Positions 17,010 to 25,820 of a stretch of 33,263 bases of DNA are shown here, piece by piece. The DNA comes from Rhodothermaceae bacterium (lineage in GTDB: Bacteria > Bacteroidota > Rhodothermia > Balneolales > Cyclonatronaceae), in the NCBI GenBank assembly GCA_020201275.1, contig JAIVHB010000029.1:1-33263 (forward strand). Direction: 5' to 3'. Position 1 is the first letter of the stretch. Every line of letters begins with the position of its first letter. The translations under genes were made by a program, and so were the position numbers. The notes under the pieces were generated by a model that was given only the letters and a program-made list of their open reading frames with translations, had not been told where the DNA came from and ran no database searches.

Positions 17010-17348
17010 GAATATTGGAAACAGAAAGATTGTTTATCAATTCTGTGAAACTTTTAAGGAAATTTTCAGAAAAAGGCTTCACGGTTCAGTATGAATCCTG
17101 GCGAATCCTGGCCTGTACACTTACTATCCCGGTTCTGTCTTTGCTGCTGCTGAACGATATGTTCACAGTAATCTTGCCGTTAAATTAAAGCCGGACGAAC
17201 TCTTGATTCTGAATTTTTGGTTATCAGCAGCAAAAAATAGGCATTGGTAAACTTACCAATATTAGCCTGTGTTTGAAGAGAACTTGTATTACGTGGCAGA
17301 TGAACAAACCGGGAAAACGGTCTTGATTTTGATCAGCGGGGATGATAA
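17010..17348 (+). other. Intergenic region with a 10-bp tandem duplication
   Basis: No confident gene lies between the divergent mnmH and DUF3179 genes. GAATCCTGGC occurs twice in tandem at 17093-17102 and 17103-17112. A 47-codon frame from GTG at 17045 to 17188 encodes a basic start and a hydrophobic helix, but lacks a ribosome-binding site and is weak. The stretch 17276-17348 also reads protein-like in one frame (YYVADEQTGKTVLILISGDD) and may be a remnant. Promoters for both flanking genes must be here; none is clear. Confidence 0.3.
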
Positions 17349-17429
17349 ATGTTCGGGCAGGTAAGATTTTGTCTTCATGCGCAGTCATATATTAAATTGA
17401 TCCGTATTTCAACTATATCTCAGACGAAT

Positions 17430-18524
17430 ATGACGACGAACCGTATTTTGTTACTCCTTTCAGTCATCTCAATTCTGTTTACCACTTCCTGCGATTCCGT
17501 ATCATCAGATTCGGAGACCGGAATACCTCAATCGCAGGATGGAACCTGGCTAATCCCGGAAAACCAGATATTTGTGGGAGCAGGCAAAGATGGCATTCCG
17601 TCTGTTGATGGTCCATCATTCAGCACGGTAGGTGAAATATCATTTATGCAGGACGATGAATTGATTCTGGGAATAAAAGTAAAAGATGAAATCAAAGGAT
17701 ACCCGCATTCCGTTCTTAATTACCATGAAATTATCAATGACCGGATTGCTGACATCCCGGTTGCGATCACTTTTTGCCCGCTAACAGGTTCCGGAACGGC
17801 TTGGAGCAGGGTGATCAACGGCGAGGAAACAACTTTCGGTGTTTCGGGACTAATTCACAAAAATAACCTGATAGCATATGACCGGGCAACGAATAATTTC
17901 TGGAGCCAAATGAAAGAAATGAGTGTACATGGTTCACTGCAAAGAGAAAAAACCGCCACATACCAGTTAGTGGAAATGAACTGGAAAGCCTGGAGGGAGT
18001 CATTCCCTGAATCGCAGGTGATGAACAGAAACACTGGTTTTGCCAGGAATTACCATATATATCCATACGGTCGAAATTATAACCGGGATAACAATAATAT
18101 CATTTTTCCCATACACCGCGAAGATGATCGGCTTGAGAGAAAGGCACTGGCTCACGGTGTGTATTATGACATTGATCTTCATATTTTCCCATTCGATTCA
18201 TTTCAGGATAAAATCCAGGTAATACACAGAACCATAAACGGGAATGATATTGTTGTTGCTGGAAGTTTGGAATATGAAATGGTGATTTCCTTGTCGAGAG
18301 AGACAGAAGATGGTACGGTATTGACTTTTACCGAATCAGAAAAGGAACTGCCGGTGCTTATGGCAGATAATGAAGGAAATGAATGGAACGTATTTGGAGA
18401 ATGCATTAGCGGGTCCAGAATAGGTGAACGTTTAAGTCATATACCTGCATATAATGCATACTGGTTTGCCTGGGTAGATTTTTACGGCGATGGCCCCCGT
18501 TCACCCATAATCGTATTTCCCTGA
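17430..18524 (+). CDS. DUF3179 lipoprotein, copy 1
   Basis: 364 residues from the ATG at 17430, chosen because it starts a lipoprotein signal (ILLLLSVISILFTTSC) with the lipid-anchor cysteine at residue 21; an upstream ATG at 17349 gives an implausible leader. The DUF3179 hallmarks follow: GKDGIPSVDGPSF, a strand with GYPHSVLNYHEIIND, the conserved cysteine in TFCPLTGSG (C116), FGVSGLIHKNNLIAYDRATN and FWSQM, and near the end NEWNVFGECISG and YNAYWFAW. The function of DUF3179 is not established; some members are named (seleno)proteins because the CPLT cysteine is selenocysteine, but here the codon is TGC. It stands 29 bp ahead of the outer-membrane barrel gene and a paralogue lies at 20262. 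Confidence 0.85.
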   Translation: MTTNRILLLLSVISILFTTSCDSVSSDSETGIPQSQDGTWLIPENQIFVGAGKDGIPSVDGPSFSTVGEISFMQDDELILGIKVKDEIKGYPHSVLNYHEIINDRIADIPVAITFCPLTGSGTAWSRVINGEETTFGVSGLIHKNNLIAYDRATNNFWSQMKEMSVHGSLQREKTATYQLVEMNWKAWRESFPESQVMNRNTGFARNYHIYPYGRNYNRDNNNIIFPIHREDDRLERKALAHGVYYDIDLHIFPFDSFQDKIQVIHRTINGNDIVVAGSLEYEMVISLSRETEDGTVLTFTESEKELPVLMADNEGNEWNVFGECISGSRIGERLSHIPAYNAYWFAWVDFYGDGPRSPIIVFP

Positions 18525-18553
18525 TAAAAAAGAGTGAATTTCAAATATAGCTT

Positions 18554-19525
18554 ATGGCAAAGAAATTTCGATTAACGTTTTTCTGTTTGCTTTTGATTCC
18601 TTGTCAGGAAATTGTAAAAGCACAGACCTGCAGTTGTGCGGGTGCTCCACTTCTTGCATCTCAGAATTATGGAATAACGGGTAGCGGCAATATTGCGATT
18701 GGAATTACGCATGAATACAATGACATAGCCAATCTGTATAGCGGAGCATCTTTCCTCGATGATAAGAATTCTGCCCGAACAACCAATTCGACCCTTTTTG
18801 AAATCAGCTATGGAATTTCACGAAGGTTTTCACTGTCGGGTACATTTAGTTATGTTATAAAAAACCGGATTACCGGACTTCAGACAGGAAATCCGGAAGA
18901 TGTAACCACCCGTGGATTAGGTGACGGGGTGTTTCTGTTGAAATATGTCGTAAAAGAATCATCTCTTGCCTCCCAATACAATATCGTGTTTGGAAGTGGA
19001 GTAAAAGCACCTTTTGGAACTACATCCATCCGTCTGAATCGTTTTTTAATGAATGCGGACATGCAACCCGGATCCGGGGCCTGGGATACTGTGGCATGGT
19101 CGTATTTTTCCACAACTTTTGTTCCTCACACCAACCTTTCCCTGTACCTGGTTAATTCATATCGGCTAACCGGAACGAATGAGCGCTTTGGGGTAGATGA
19201 CCGTTACCGATTTGGAAATGAGTGGATTTCGGTGCTGGGAGCTGGCAACTCAATCACAGATCGTTTGGGATATTCACTTTCCATTCGTTTCAGGCATACC
19301 ATGCAAGATCAGCGTAACGAGCAAAATATGCCTAATACTGGAGGAACCTGGATCATATTGAATCCGGAGATTTCGATAGGGATTTCAGATCAACTGAAAA
19401 TCAATGTTGGTTCACAAATCCCGGTTTATCAATATTTGAAAGGCACCCAACCAACCACATCCTATACGCTTTCAGCATCTGTATTTTATAATTTTAAGAA
19501 AGAGTCAGGTTTTGTTCGGTTCTGA
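18554..19525 (+). CDS. Outer-membrane beta-barrel protein with N-terminal CSCAGAPLL motif
   Basis: 323 residues. A Sec signal peptide (LTFFCLLLIPC...VKAQ) is followed by T-C26-S-C28-AGAPLL, a closely spaced cysteine pair on the mature N-terminus. The rest alternates polar and hydrophobic residues in about twelve strands, with turns such as FLDDKNSARTTNS and TNERFGVDDRYRF, and ends with an aromatic strand SASVFYNFKKESGFVRF; an aromatic near the C-terminus is normal for outer-membrane barrels. It resembles putative metal/organic-solute transporters of the MetA-like barrel group. Function unknown. The gene follows DUF3179 copy 1 by 29 bp and converges on a thioredoxin-like gene (10 bp between the stops), so the cysteine pair may be a redox or metal site in the same system. 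Confidence 0.7.
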   Translation: MAKKFRLTFFCLLLIPCQEIVKAQTCSCAGAPLLASQNYGITGSGNIAIGITHEYNDIANLYSGASFLDDKNSARTTNSTLFEISYGISRRFSLSGTFSYVIKNRITGLQTGNPEDVTTRGLGDGVFLLKYVVKESSLASQYNIVFGSGVKAPFGTTSIRLNRFLMNADMQPGSGAWDTVAWSYFSTTFVPHTNLSLYLVNSYRLTGTNERFGVDDRYRFGNEWISVLGAGNSITDRLGYSLSIRFRHTMQDQRNEQNMPNTGGTWIILNPEISIGISDQLKINVGSQIPVYQYLKGTQPTTSYTLSASVFYNFKKESGFVRF

Positions 19526-19535
19526 AAAATCTGCT

Positions 19536-20054
19536 CTATTCTCCCGAAAGATGCTTTTTTTTAAAATCTTCGAATTTCAATGTATCGATATGTCCCTCTC
19601 CAACATACATCAGGAGTGCATTAAGTTCGGACTCGTTTAAAAATCCGCGCTGAATTCCTTTTATATCTCCGTCACCATTCATGAAAATAATCGTTGGAGT
19701 AGCATTGATTCTCATTAAATGGCTGAATGAACGTTCGCTTCTCTGTTTTCCTTTATAGGTTAGTACAGAATCGGATTCAATATCCACGGCGACCGGATAA
19801 AAAAGATCATTCATTCGCGTGTGTATTTCGGGCACCGGAAAAACTTCATTTCTCATCTGTTTGCAAAACCCGCACCAATCTGCCTCAAAAAAAAGAAACA
19901 GGTACTTATTATTGTCCACAGCTAGAGTGCGGGCTTCATCAAAATGATACCATTCCAGATCAGTTTTTGAAGTGCTCTGAGCCATTACCGTCTGTAGAAC
20001 AGTTACTGGTCCACTGGTGATGATGATGGTGATAAATAATCCGGCGAGTTTCAT
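19536..20054 (-). CDS. Periplasmic thioredoxin-like protein (WCGFC)
   Basis: 172 residues. An N-terminal hydrophobic segment with a probable signal cleavage near VMAQS is followed by a thioredoxin fold: YLFLFFEADWCGFCKQM with the redox pair C61-C64, then the cis-proline in INATPTIIFMNGDGD (P120) and GFLNESELNALL. The pattern matches the SoxW/thioredoxin_2 or DsbE-like thiol-disulfide proteins that keep periplasmic thiols reduced or shuttle electrons. It is transcribed away from DUF3179 copy 2 and toward the barrel gene, sitting between the two DUF3179 genes. Its partner is unknown; the CPLT cysteine of DUF3179 or the CSC pair of the barrel are obvious candidates, but that is inference. Confidence 0.85.
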   Translation of the reverse strand: MKLAGLFITIIITSGPVTVLQTVMAQSTSKTDLEWYHFDEARTLAVDNNKYLFLFFEADWCGFCKQMRNEVFPVPEIHTRMNDLFYPVAVDIESDSVLTYKGKQRSERSFSHLMRINATPTIIFMNGDGDIKGIQRGFLNESELNALLMYVGEGHIDTLKFEDFKKKHLSGE

Positions 20055-20261
20055 ATAGCAGTTATATTAGGTTGCCAGTTCTTAATAGTGGAGTCTGACC
20101 TGCGGCAGGAAGTTACTTTGTGATAGAAAAATGACATTTCAAAAATATCGTTTACGTTATATTCAAATATTAAATGCGGATTTAAGATCGTGTCACTGAT
20201 GTATTCAGTTATGCATAGAATATAAGTTATCCGAGAGATCCTGCATCACATAAAATGTTTA

Positions 20262-21398
20262 ATGATGTACCAGAGGAAAGATATATCAATAAACCGGAAT
20301 CACGCGAACCTGGTCGCAGTATTCACCCTACTGATCTGCAGTGTTCTCCTGCCGGGCTGTGATATTGATACTGCAAGTGTTCGAAATGGCAGTAGTGCCA
20401 CATTCAATATCGAAAGCGGGTGGTTGGTACCGGAACATGAAGTCATAAACGGTGGACCAGGGAAAGATGGCATCCCCCCGATTGAAGTGCCTGACTACAT
20501 GAGTGCAGCTCAAGTAAATTTTATTCCTGATGAACGCCGTGTTCTCGGGATCATCATAAGCGGTGAGGTAATCGCCTATCCGCATCAGATATTAGATTGG
20601 CATGAGATAGTGAATGATCCCAGTAATATAACGATTACCTATTGCCCGCTTACAGCTACAGGTGTTGCCTGGGATGCCCGTCAGGGACCCGGCTTTGGTA
20701 CATCCGGACTACTCTTTCGAAATAATTTAATTGCCTATGACCGCAAAACGGAAAGTTTATGGTCACAAATGCGGATGCGTTCGATAAATGGAGAGCACAT
20801 GGGGGCCAGTGTAGAGCCTTTAAATATTCTTGATACTACCTGGAAGACGTGGAAAGCCATGTATCCCGATTCAAAAGTACTTTCCACAAAAACCGGATAC
20901 GACAGGGATTACCAGTCTTACGCGTACGGAAAAAGTTTTGATGAAAAAGATGATCTCATACTTTTCCCAACCAAAAACCGGGACGACACCCGATTAAATG
21001 CCAAGGCGAGGGTTCACGGTATTTTTACGGATGAAGCACTTGAAGAAAATTCTAGAGTCAGAATTTATGAGATAAGCAAACTAAGTAACGAAATCGAAGT
21101 AATACACGATGAAATTGATGGTGAAAAGTATGTAATTGTCGGTAGCAGCGAACTTGATTTTGCTATTGCCTACAAATCTGTGATACACGATGGCACTGAA
21201 TTATTATTTGAAGCGGTTTTGAATGAGCTTCCGGTAGTGATGAAAGATCAGCAAGGTAATTTATGGAGTGTGTTTGGGGAAGCTGTGGATGGGCCCCGCC
21301 AAGGGGAACGTCTGCGTCAGGCAAAATCATATTCCGGTTTCTGGTATGCATTCAGGGATATGTTTACACTGCCCGAGATATATTCGCTGGATAAATAA
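20262..21398 (+). CDS. DUF3179 lipoprotein, copy 2
   Basis: 378 residues (two adjacent ATGs, 20262 and 20265). The signal ends in a lipobox LLPGC, lipid-anchor C33. DUF3179 signatures: GKDGIPPIEVP, VIAYPHQILDWHEIVND, TYCPLTATG with C128 (TGC, Cys not Sec), FGTSGLLFRNNLIAYDRKT and LWSQM, then NLWSVFGEAVDGPRQGERL and FWYAFRDMF. It is clearly related to the copy at 17430 but diverged along its whole length, so the duplication is old or the copies were acquired separately. Its promoter region (20055-20261) is shared with the divergent thioredoxin gene. Function unknown. Confidence 0.85.
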   Translation: MMYQRKDISINRNHANLVAVFTLLICSVLLPGCDIDTASVRNGSSATFNIESGWLVPEHEVINGGPGKDGIPPIEVPDYMSAAQVNFIPDERRVLGIIISGEVIAYPHQILDWHEIVNDPSNITITYCPLTATGVAWDARQGPGFGTSGLLFRNNLIAYDRKTESLWSQMRMRSINGEHMGASVEPLNILDTTWKTWKAMYPDSKVLSTKTGYDRDYQSYAYGKSFDEKDDLILFPTKNRDDTRLNAKARVHGIFTDEALEENSRVRIYEISKLSNEIEVIHDEIDGEKYVIVGSSELDFAIAYKSVIHDGTELLFEAVLNELPVVMKDQQGNLWSVFGEAVDGPRQGERLRQAKSYSGFWYAFRDMFTLPEIYSLDK

Positions 21399-21757
21399 CG
21401 GATTATTTCATTAGGGATTAACGGATTATAGAACTGAACCGGATGGCTTCAAGAATAATCCTTGCAGTAATGTTATAGGGGACATTAATAGGGCAATCAG
21501 AGTACATTCTGGTTTGTTTTCTGTCTGCATAATCAACCTGGTGTATTAATCGGGTTACCATCAGGTTCAGCTCACGGTTTTTATGGTAATTTCTTGCCAA
21601 CCTGAATCAGATTTTTTGTATGTTCATCACGATTGATCATAAAGGCATCCGATCGCCCATTCGGATCCGTCTTAAGCATGGTCAGTGGATTTTGTTCTTG
21701 TATGGTATCCTTTAGCAGGGGTACTGCATCCAATCAATCAAACATAGGAAACCGACT
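21399..21757 (+). other. Intergenic region, possible gene remnants
   Basis: No recognisable gene. TAACGGATTAT occurs twice, at 21396-21406 and 21419-21429. On the minus strand a frame between about 21740 and 21598 reads protein-like (PNGRSDAFMINRDEHTKN) and stops; another minus-strand frame continues at 21600-21418. I recognise neither; they may be debris of one decayed gene. The region marks the transition into the GC-rich sugar block. Confidence 0.3.
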
Positions 21758-23536
21758 TTGATACTTGGCTATCTGGACTGGGCCATCATCGGCCTGTTTT
21801 TTGTAATCCTCCTCTCTATCGGTTTTGCCGCCTCGCGCCAGGCCGGGCAGAGTACCACCAACTTCTTTCTGTCGGGCCGCAACATGCCCTGGTGGCTGCT
21901 TGGGGTATCGATGGTGGCTACCACCTTCTCGGCCGACACCCCCAATCTGGTAACCGATATGGTGCGTACCGGCGGGGTTGCCAGCAACTGGCAGTGGTGG
22001 GCTTTCCTGCTCACCGGCATGCTCACAGTTTTCGTCTACGCCAAATTGTGGAACCGGTCGAAGGTTATGACAGACCTCGAGTTCTACGAATTGAGGTACA
22101 GCGGCAGGATGGCGGCCTTTCTCCGTGGATTCCGGGCTGTGTACCTGGGCTTTTTCTTCAATGTGATGATTATCGCCACTGTCTCGCTGGCCTTCATCAA
22201 GATCGCCGCCGTCATGCTCGGCCTGCAGCCATCCACCGCACTCATCATCGCCTCGGTTATAGTGGTCTTCTACAGTGGCCTGGGCGGGCTCAAGTCCATC
22301 CTGTGGACCGACCTTTTTCAGTTCTCCTTCGCTATGGCGGGAGCGGTGATCGCGGCCGTGTATGTGGTGAATTCACCCGAAGTCGGTGGCCTCTCAAATA
22401 TGTTATCGCATCCCAATGTGGCCGACAAGCTGAGCCTGGTACCCTCCATATCGCAGCCCGAACTGTTCATCAGCATCTTCCTCATCCCCATTGCCGTGCA
22501 GTGGTGGTCGGTCTGGTATCCGGGAGCCGAGCCCGGCGGGGGCGGGTTCAACTTTTTCCACTATGCGCTCAGGCCCTGGCCATGGATTCTCGTTGGGCTG
22601 GGTTCTCTCATCGTTTTCCCCGATATCGCCAGCATGGCCCGTCAGTATCCCGATGTGCCGGCTCAGTACATGCAGAACGACTTTGCCTACCCCGCCATGC
22701 TCCGCGAATTTCTGCCCACCGGCCTCCTCGGGCTGGTGGTCGCCTCCCTGATTGCAGCGTATATGTCGACCACTGCATCGCAGCTCAACTGGGGCTCTTC
22801 TTACCTGGTGAACGACTTCTACGGACGCTTTTACCGGCCGGATGCCACCGAGAAGCAGCGTGTCCGGTTCGGGCGGATCTCGACCATCACCCTTATGTTC
22901 TTCTCGGTGCTGCTGGCCCTGGTGTTGCAGAACGCCCTTCAGGCTTTCCAGTACATCCTGATGATCGGTGCCGGCACCGGCCTCATCTATATCCTGCGTT
23001 GGTTCTGGTGGCGCATAAACGCCTATTCCGAACTCTCTGCCATGGTTGCAGCGGGTGCCTTTTCGCTGATGTTCATCCTGATAGATAACTTCCTCCTCAT
23101 ACGGCTCGATGACGGGTTTGTGGATGTATTCGGCCTGCAGATGAGCGTTGGCTACTGGAACGTCATCAAGCTGCTGGGTACCGTCATCCTTACCTCGGCC
23201 TCGTGGATCACCGTAACCCTGCTCACGAAGCCGGTCGATGATGAAACCCTCCGCAGCTTCTACCAGAAGATCAAGCCTGGCGGCCCGGGCTGGAAACAGG
23301 TTGTCTACCGTGCGGCGAATGATGGCGTGGAACTGACCAAGGGTGATGACCTCGCCTGGGACGTTCCCACCGGAATCATCTGCATGATCTTCGGTACCAT
23401 GTTCGTCTACAGCATGCTCTTTACGATCGGAAACCTGCTTTATTCCAACTTCGCTTCTGCCATCGCGCTGGCGTTGGTGGCGGTCGTCTCGGGCATTTCA
23501 CTTATAAAATTCTGGCACAGACTGAAGATGAGGTAG
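21758..23536 (+). CDS. Sodium:solute symporter, SSS/SLC5 family
   Basis: 592 residues with about 13-14 transmembrane helices. Typical SSS features: the opening helix DWAIIGLFFVILLSIGF, SGRNMPWWLLGVSMVATTFSAD (helix with the sodium/substrate-site serines and threonines), YSGLGGLKSILWTDLFQF, and a late helix with LRWFWWRINAYSELSAM. The best start is TTG at 21758 after AGGAAACC; no in-frame ATG keeps the first helix. Substrates of this subgroup in Bacteroidota are mostly sugars or sugar acids. Context (nucleotidyltransferase, NahK-like kinase, GH109-like enzyme) suggests an amino sugar. The gene is markedly GC-rich compared with the region before 21.7 kb. Confidence 0.9.
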   Translation: MILGYLDWAIIGLFFVILLSIGFAASRQAGQSTTNFFLSGRNMPWWLLGVSMVATTFSADTPNLVTDMVRTGGVASNWQWWAFLLTGMLTVFVYAKLWNRSKVMTDLEFYELRYSGRMAAFLRGFRAVYLGFFFNVMIIATVSLAFIKIAAVMLGLQPSTALIIASVIVVFYSGLGGLKSILWTDLFQFSFAMAGAVIAAVYVVNSPEVGGLSNMLSHPNVADKLSLVPSISQPELFISIFLIPIAVQWWSVWYPGAEPGGGGFNFFHYALRPWPWILVGLGSLIVFPDIASMARQYPDVPAQYMQNDFAYPAMLREFLPTGLLGLVVASLIAAYMSTTASQLNWGSSYLVNDFYGRFYRPDATEKQRVRFGRISTITLMFFSVLLALVLQNALQAFQYILMIGAGTGLIYILRWFWWRINAYSELSAMVAAGAFSLMFILIDNFLLIRLDDGFVDVFGLQMSVGYWNVIKLLGTVILTSASWITVTLLTKPVDDETLRSFYQKIKPGGPGWKQVVYRAANDGVELTKGDDLAWDVPTGIICMIFGTMFVYSMLFTIGNLLYSNFASAIALALVAVVSGISLIKFWHRLKMR

Positions 23537-23622
23537 GGGATGGGAACGGCGGGCCGTCGTGATGCTGGGCAACAGGTCTGGAATGAACTGAAATTTTAGC
23601 TGTTAAATATCTGAGGATTTTC

Positions 23623-24555
23623 ATGATAAAATCACAAAAAATGAAAAAGCCCGCACTTGTAATACTCGCAGCCGGGCTTGGCAGCCGGTATGGTGGTCTT
23701 AAGCAACTCGAGGCCATCGGCCCGGGTGGGGAGACCATCATTGATTACTCGGTCTACGATGCTATGCAGGCAGGGTACGGCAGGGTGGTGTTCGTCATCA
23801 AAAAGGAGATGGAGGAGGCGTTCCGTGATCGCCTGCTTTCACGCTTCGAACATCGGGTGGAGACGGCCTGCGCATTCCAGGATCTGAGCGACCTTCCGCC
23901 GGGTTTCACATTGCCCGAAGGCCGGGAGAAGCCCTGGGGCACCACCCATGCGGTGTTGGCCGCCGAAGGTTTGGTGGATGAGCCCTTTTCGGTGATCAAC
24001 GCCGACGATTTCTACGGCTCCGACGCGTACCGGCAGATGGCCGCGTTCCTCAATACCGGGGCCAACCCGCCAAACGGCGGCAACAGCCATGCCATGGTCG
24101 GTTACCGGCTGGCCAACACGCTTTCAGAACACGGCACTGTATCGCGCGGGGTCTGCGAAACGGATGAGGCGGGCAGCCTGATCACAGTGGTCGAGCATAC
24201 AAAAATCAGCCGTGAGAACGGCAGCATCATCAGTCATGCCGCGCAGCCACCGGTTGAGCTGAAGGATAACGACCTGGTCTCAATGAATTTCTGGGGCTTC
24301 ACACCAGACCTGTTCCCCCTTCTACAGGATGAATTTATCTCCTTTCTGCAGAAAAATTCGGGCGAGCTGACCGCAGAGTGTTACCTGCCGGTGGTTGTGA
24401 ACCGGCTGATCCGGCAGAAGAAAGTGAGCGTGAAAGTACTCGATTCCACCGCCGACTGGTTTGGCATCACCTACAACCAGGACAGGGATGCAGCCAGGGA
24501 AAACATGCTCCGGAAGATCCGTTCTGGAGAATATCCCCGGGACCTGTGGGCCTGA
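23623..24555 (+). CDS. Sugar-phosphate nucleotidyltransferase
   Basis: 310 residues. The nucleotidyltransferase signature is at the start: LAAGLGSRYGGLKQL (nucleotide loop with the GxGxR..LK pattern), followed by VFVIKKEMEEAF, GTTHAVLAAEG and the metal-site motif VINADDFYG. NTP-transferase proteins of this subgroup couple a sugar-1-phosphate to UTP or another NTP. With the 1-kinase gene next to it the pair could make a UDP-hexosamine from a free sugar. ATG at 23623 has AGGA eight bases upstream; ATG at 23641 is an alternative. It follows the symporter gene by 86 bp on the same strand, so one operon is likely. Confidence 0.85.
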   Translation: MIKSQKMKKPALVILAAGLGSRYGGLKQLEAIGPGGETIIDYSVYDAMQAGYGRVVFVIKKEMEEAFRDRLLSRFEHRVETACAFQDLSDLPPGFTLPEGREKPWGTTHAVLAAEGLVDEPFSVINADDFYGSDAYRQMAAFLNTGANPPNGGNSHAMVGYRLANTLSEHGTVSRGVCETDEAGSLITVVEHTKISRENGSIISHAAQPPVELKDNDLVSMNFWGFTPDLFPLLQDEFISFLQKNSGELTAECYLPVVVNRLIRQKKVSVKVLDSTADWFGITYNQDRDAARENMLRKIRSGEYPRDLWA

Positions 24556-24728
24556 AGGCAGTTACACAGTTTTTGGATGTCCACCGGGCAAAACGCTACG
24601 CACTTGGCACAGTTAAAATAATGACGGGCCTGAAGATTGTATCAAATTCCGACGGTTGATCATTACCCGGAAAAAGTCCCTGAACCAGCACAAGGAAATA
24701 TTCTGAAATCGCATATGAGGCACCTGTA

Positions 24729-25820
24729 TTGACTTCTCCGGAAAATCACTTCGAAATCCCGCCGAATATTGCCGGTGTGCTTGGGCATTTCCGGACATCG
24801 GGCTCCCTTACCCGGGCCCGCAGGTTCGGGTCCGGCCACATCCACACCACATGGCTTATTGAATCCGCCGGTTCGGGTAAGTCAGCCGGATCAGATGAGT
24901 CCGATGGCTACATCCTGCAGCAATTCAACAACAGTGTTTTCCCGCTCACAGCCGCGACCATGGAGAATATACGCCTCGTAACCGGGCATCTGCGGCTAAA
25001 ATGGGGTGAAGGCAGCGGCTTTGTGGTGCCGCAGTTGATCGAAACGACATCCGGCGGGCTTTTTCATACCGATGCAGAAGGCAATCCGTGGCGCATGTAC
25101 CGAAGGATCCTGCCCGGCATCAGCTACGATGTGGTGCCCGATGCTCCGCTGGCGCACGAGGCGGGCAGGATCTTCGGTAAATTCATCGCCGACCTGAGCG
25201 ATCTGCCACCCGAACAACTTACTGTGGTAATTCCTGGCTTCCACTCGGCGGAGCTGAGGTACCGACAGCTGCAGAAGGCCATCCGTAACGATACCGCCCG
25301 CCGCAGAAGCGAGGTGGCGGCTGAAATCAGCTTTGCTGAACTGAATTCCGATGTTATGATGGAACTTCCCCGCCGCCAGGCCTCCGGCGAGATTCCCGTA
25401 CGGGTAACCCACAATGACACCAAACTCAACAATGTACTCTTCGATGAACATAACCGTGCCGTGTCGGTTATCGACCTCGACACCGTGATGCCGGGGCTCT
25501 CGCTCTACGACTTCGGCGACCTGGTGCGCACTGCGGCAAGTACCGGCGACGAAGACGAGGCCGACCTCAACCGGATCGGCTTCAGCCGCTCTCTGTATGA
25601 TGCTATCCGTGAGGGTTTTCTGGATCAGGCGGGCCATCTTCTCACTCCGGCCGAAATCGCACTGTTGCCGCTCTCGGGCCGGTATATGACCTGGATCATG
25701 GGCATCCGCTTCCTGGCCGACTACCTCAATGGTGATGTCTATTACCAGACACACTACCCGGGCCAGAATCTGAGGCGCTGCCGTGCCCAGTTCAGATTGA
25801 TGGAAACCATGAGTATGTGA
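24729..25820 (+). CDS. Phosphotransferase, NahK-like N-acetylhexosamine 1-kinase candidate
   Basis: 363 residues of the aminoglycoside-phosphotransferase/choline-kinase fold. Motifs: GSGHIHTTWLI (residues 34-44, nucleotide-binding loop), VTHNDTKLNNVLFD with catalytic D230 and N234, and VIDLDTVMPG with the metal-binding D249/D251. The pattern G-H-I-(N/H)-x-T with HNDxKxxN and DLDT is that of N-acetylhexosamine 1-kinase NahK and its Bacteroidota relatives, which phosphorylate GlcNAc/GalNAc at C1. Start: TTG at 24729 with GAGG eight bases upstream; the ATG at 24715 is out of frame. An inserted Gly/Ser-rich loop (residues 46-59) is unusual. The stop abuts the stop of the convergent GH109-like gene with no base between. 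Substrate is inferred from context. Confidence 0.8.
   Translation: MTSPENHFEIPPNIAGVLGHFRTSGSLTRARRFGSGHIHTTWLIESAGSGKSAGSDESDGYILQQFNNSVFPLTAATMENIRLVTGHLRLKWGEGSGFVVPQLIETTSGGLFHTDAEGNPWRMYRRILPGISYDVVPDAPLAHEAGRIFGKFIADLSDLPPEQLTVVIPGFHSAELRYRQLQKAIRNDTARRRSEVAAEISFAELNSDVMMELPRRQASGEIPVRVTHNDTKLNNVLFDEHNRAVSVIDLDTVMPGLSLYDFGDLVRTAASTGDEDEADLNRIGFSRSLYDAIREGFLDQAGHLLTPAEIALLPLSGRYMTWIMGIRFLADYLNGDVYYQTHYPGQNLRRCRAQFRLMETMSM

Noticed and set aside
17045-17188. Possible 47-residue small membrane protein in the mnmH-DUF3179 gap
   Set aside because: GTG start without a ribosome-binding site, and the frame crosses a 10-bp tandem duplication; too weak to call.
17766-17793. Search for an in-frame TGA (selenocysteine) at the DUF3179 CPLT position, prompted by the nearby selD
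   Set aside because: The codon is TGC in copy 1 and also TGC in copy 2; neither is a selenoprotein at this site.
20874-20883. A further copy of the palindrome AAAGTACTTT
   Set aside because: It lies inside the second DUF3179 coding region and lacks the CTTTGAAA half, so it is taken as coincidence.
21418-21600. Minus-strand 60-codon frame with TTG start in the gap before the symporter gene
   Set aside because: No recognisable motif, no ribosome-binding site; treated as possible debris only.
21892-23088. 398-codon open frame overlapping the symporter gene in another frame
   Set aside because: High GC leaves alternative frames open; the translation is rich in His/Arg/Pro with no domain, while the symporter frame is unmistakable.
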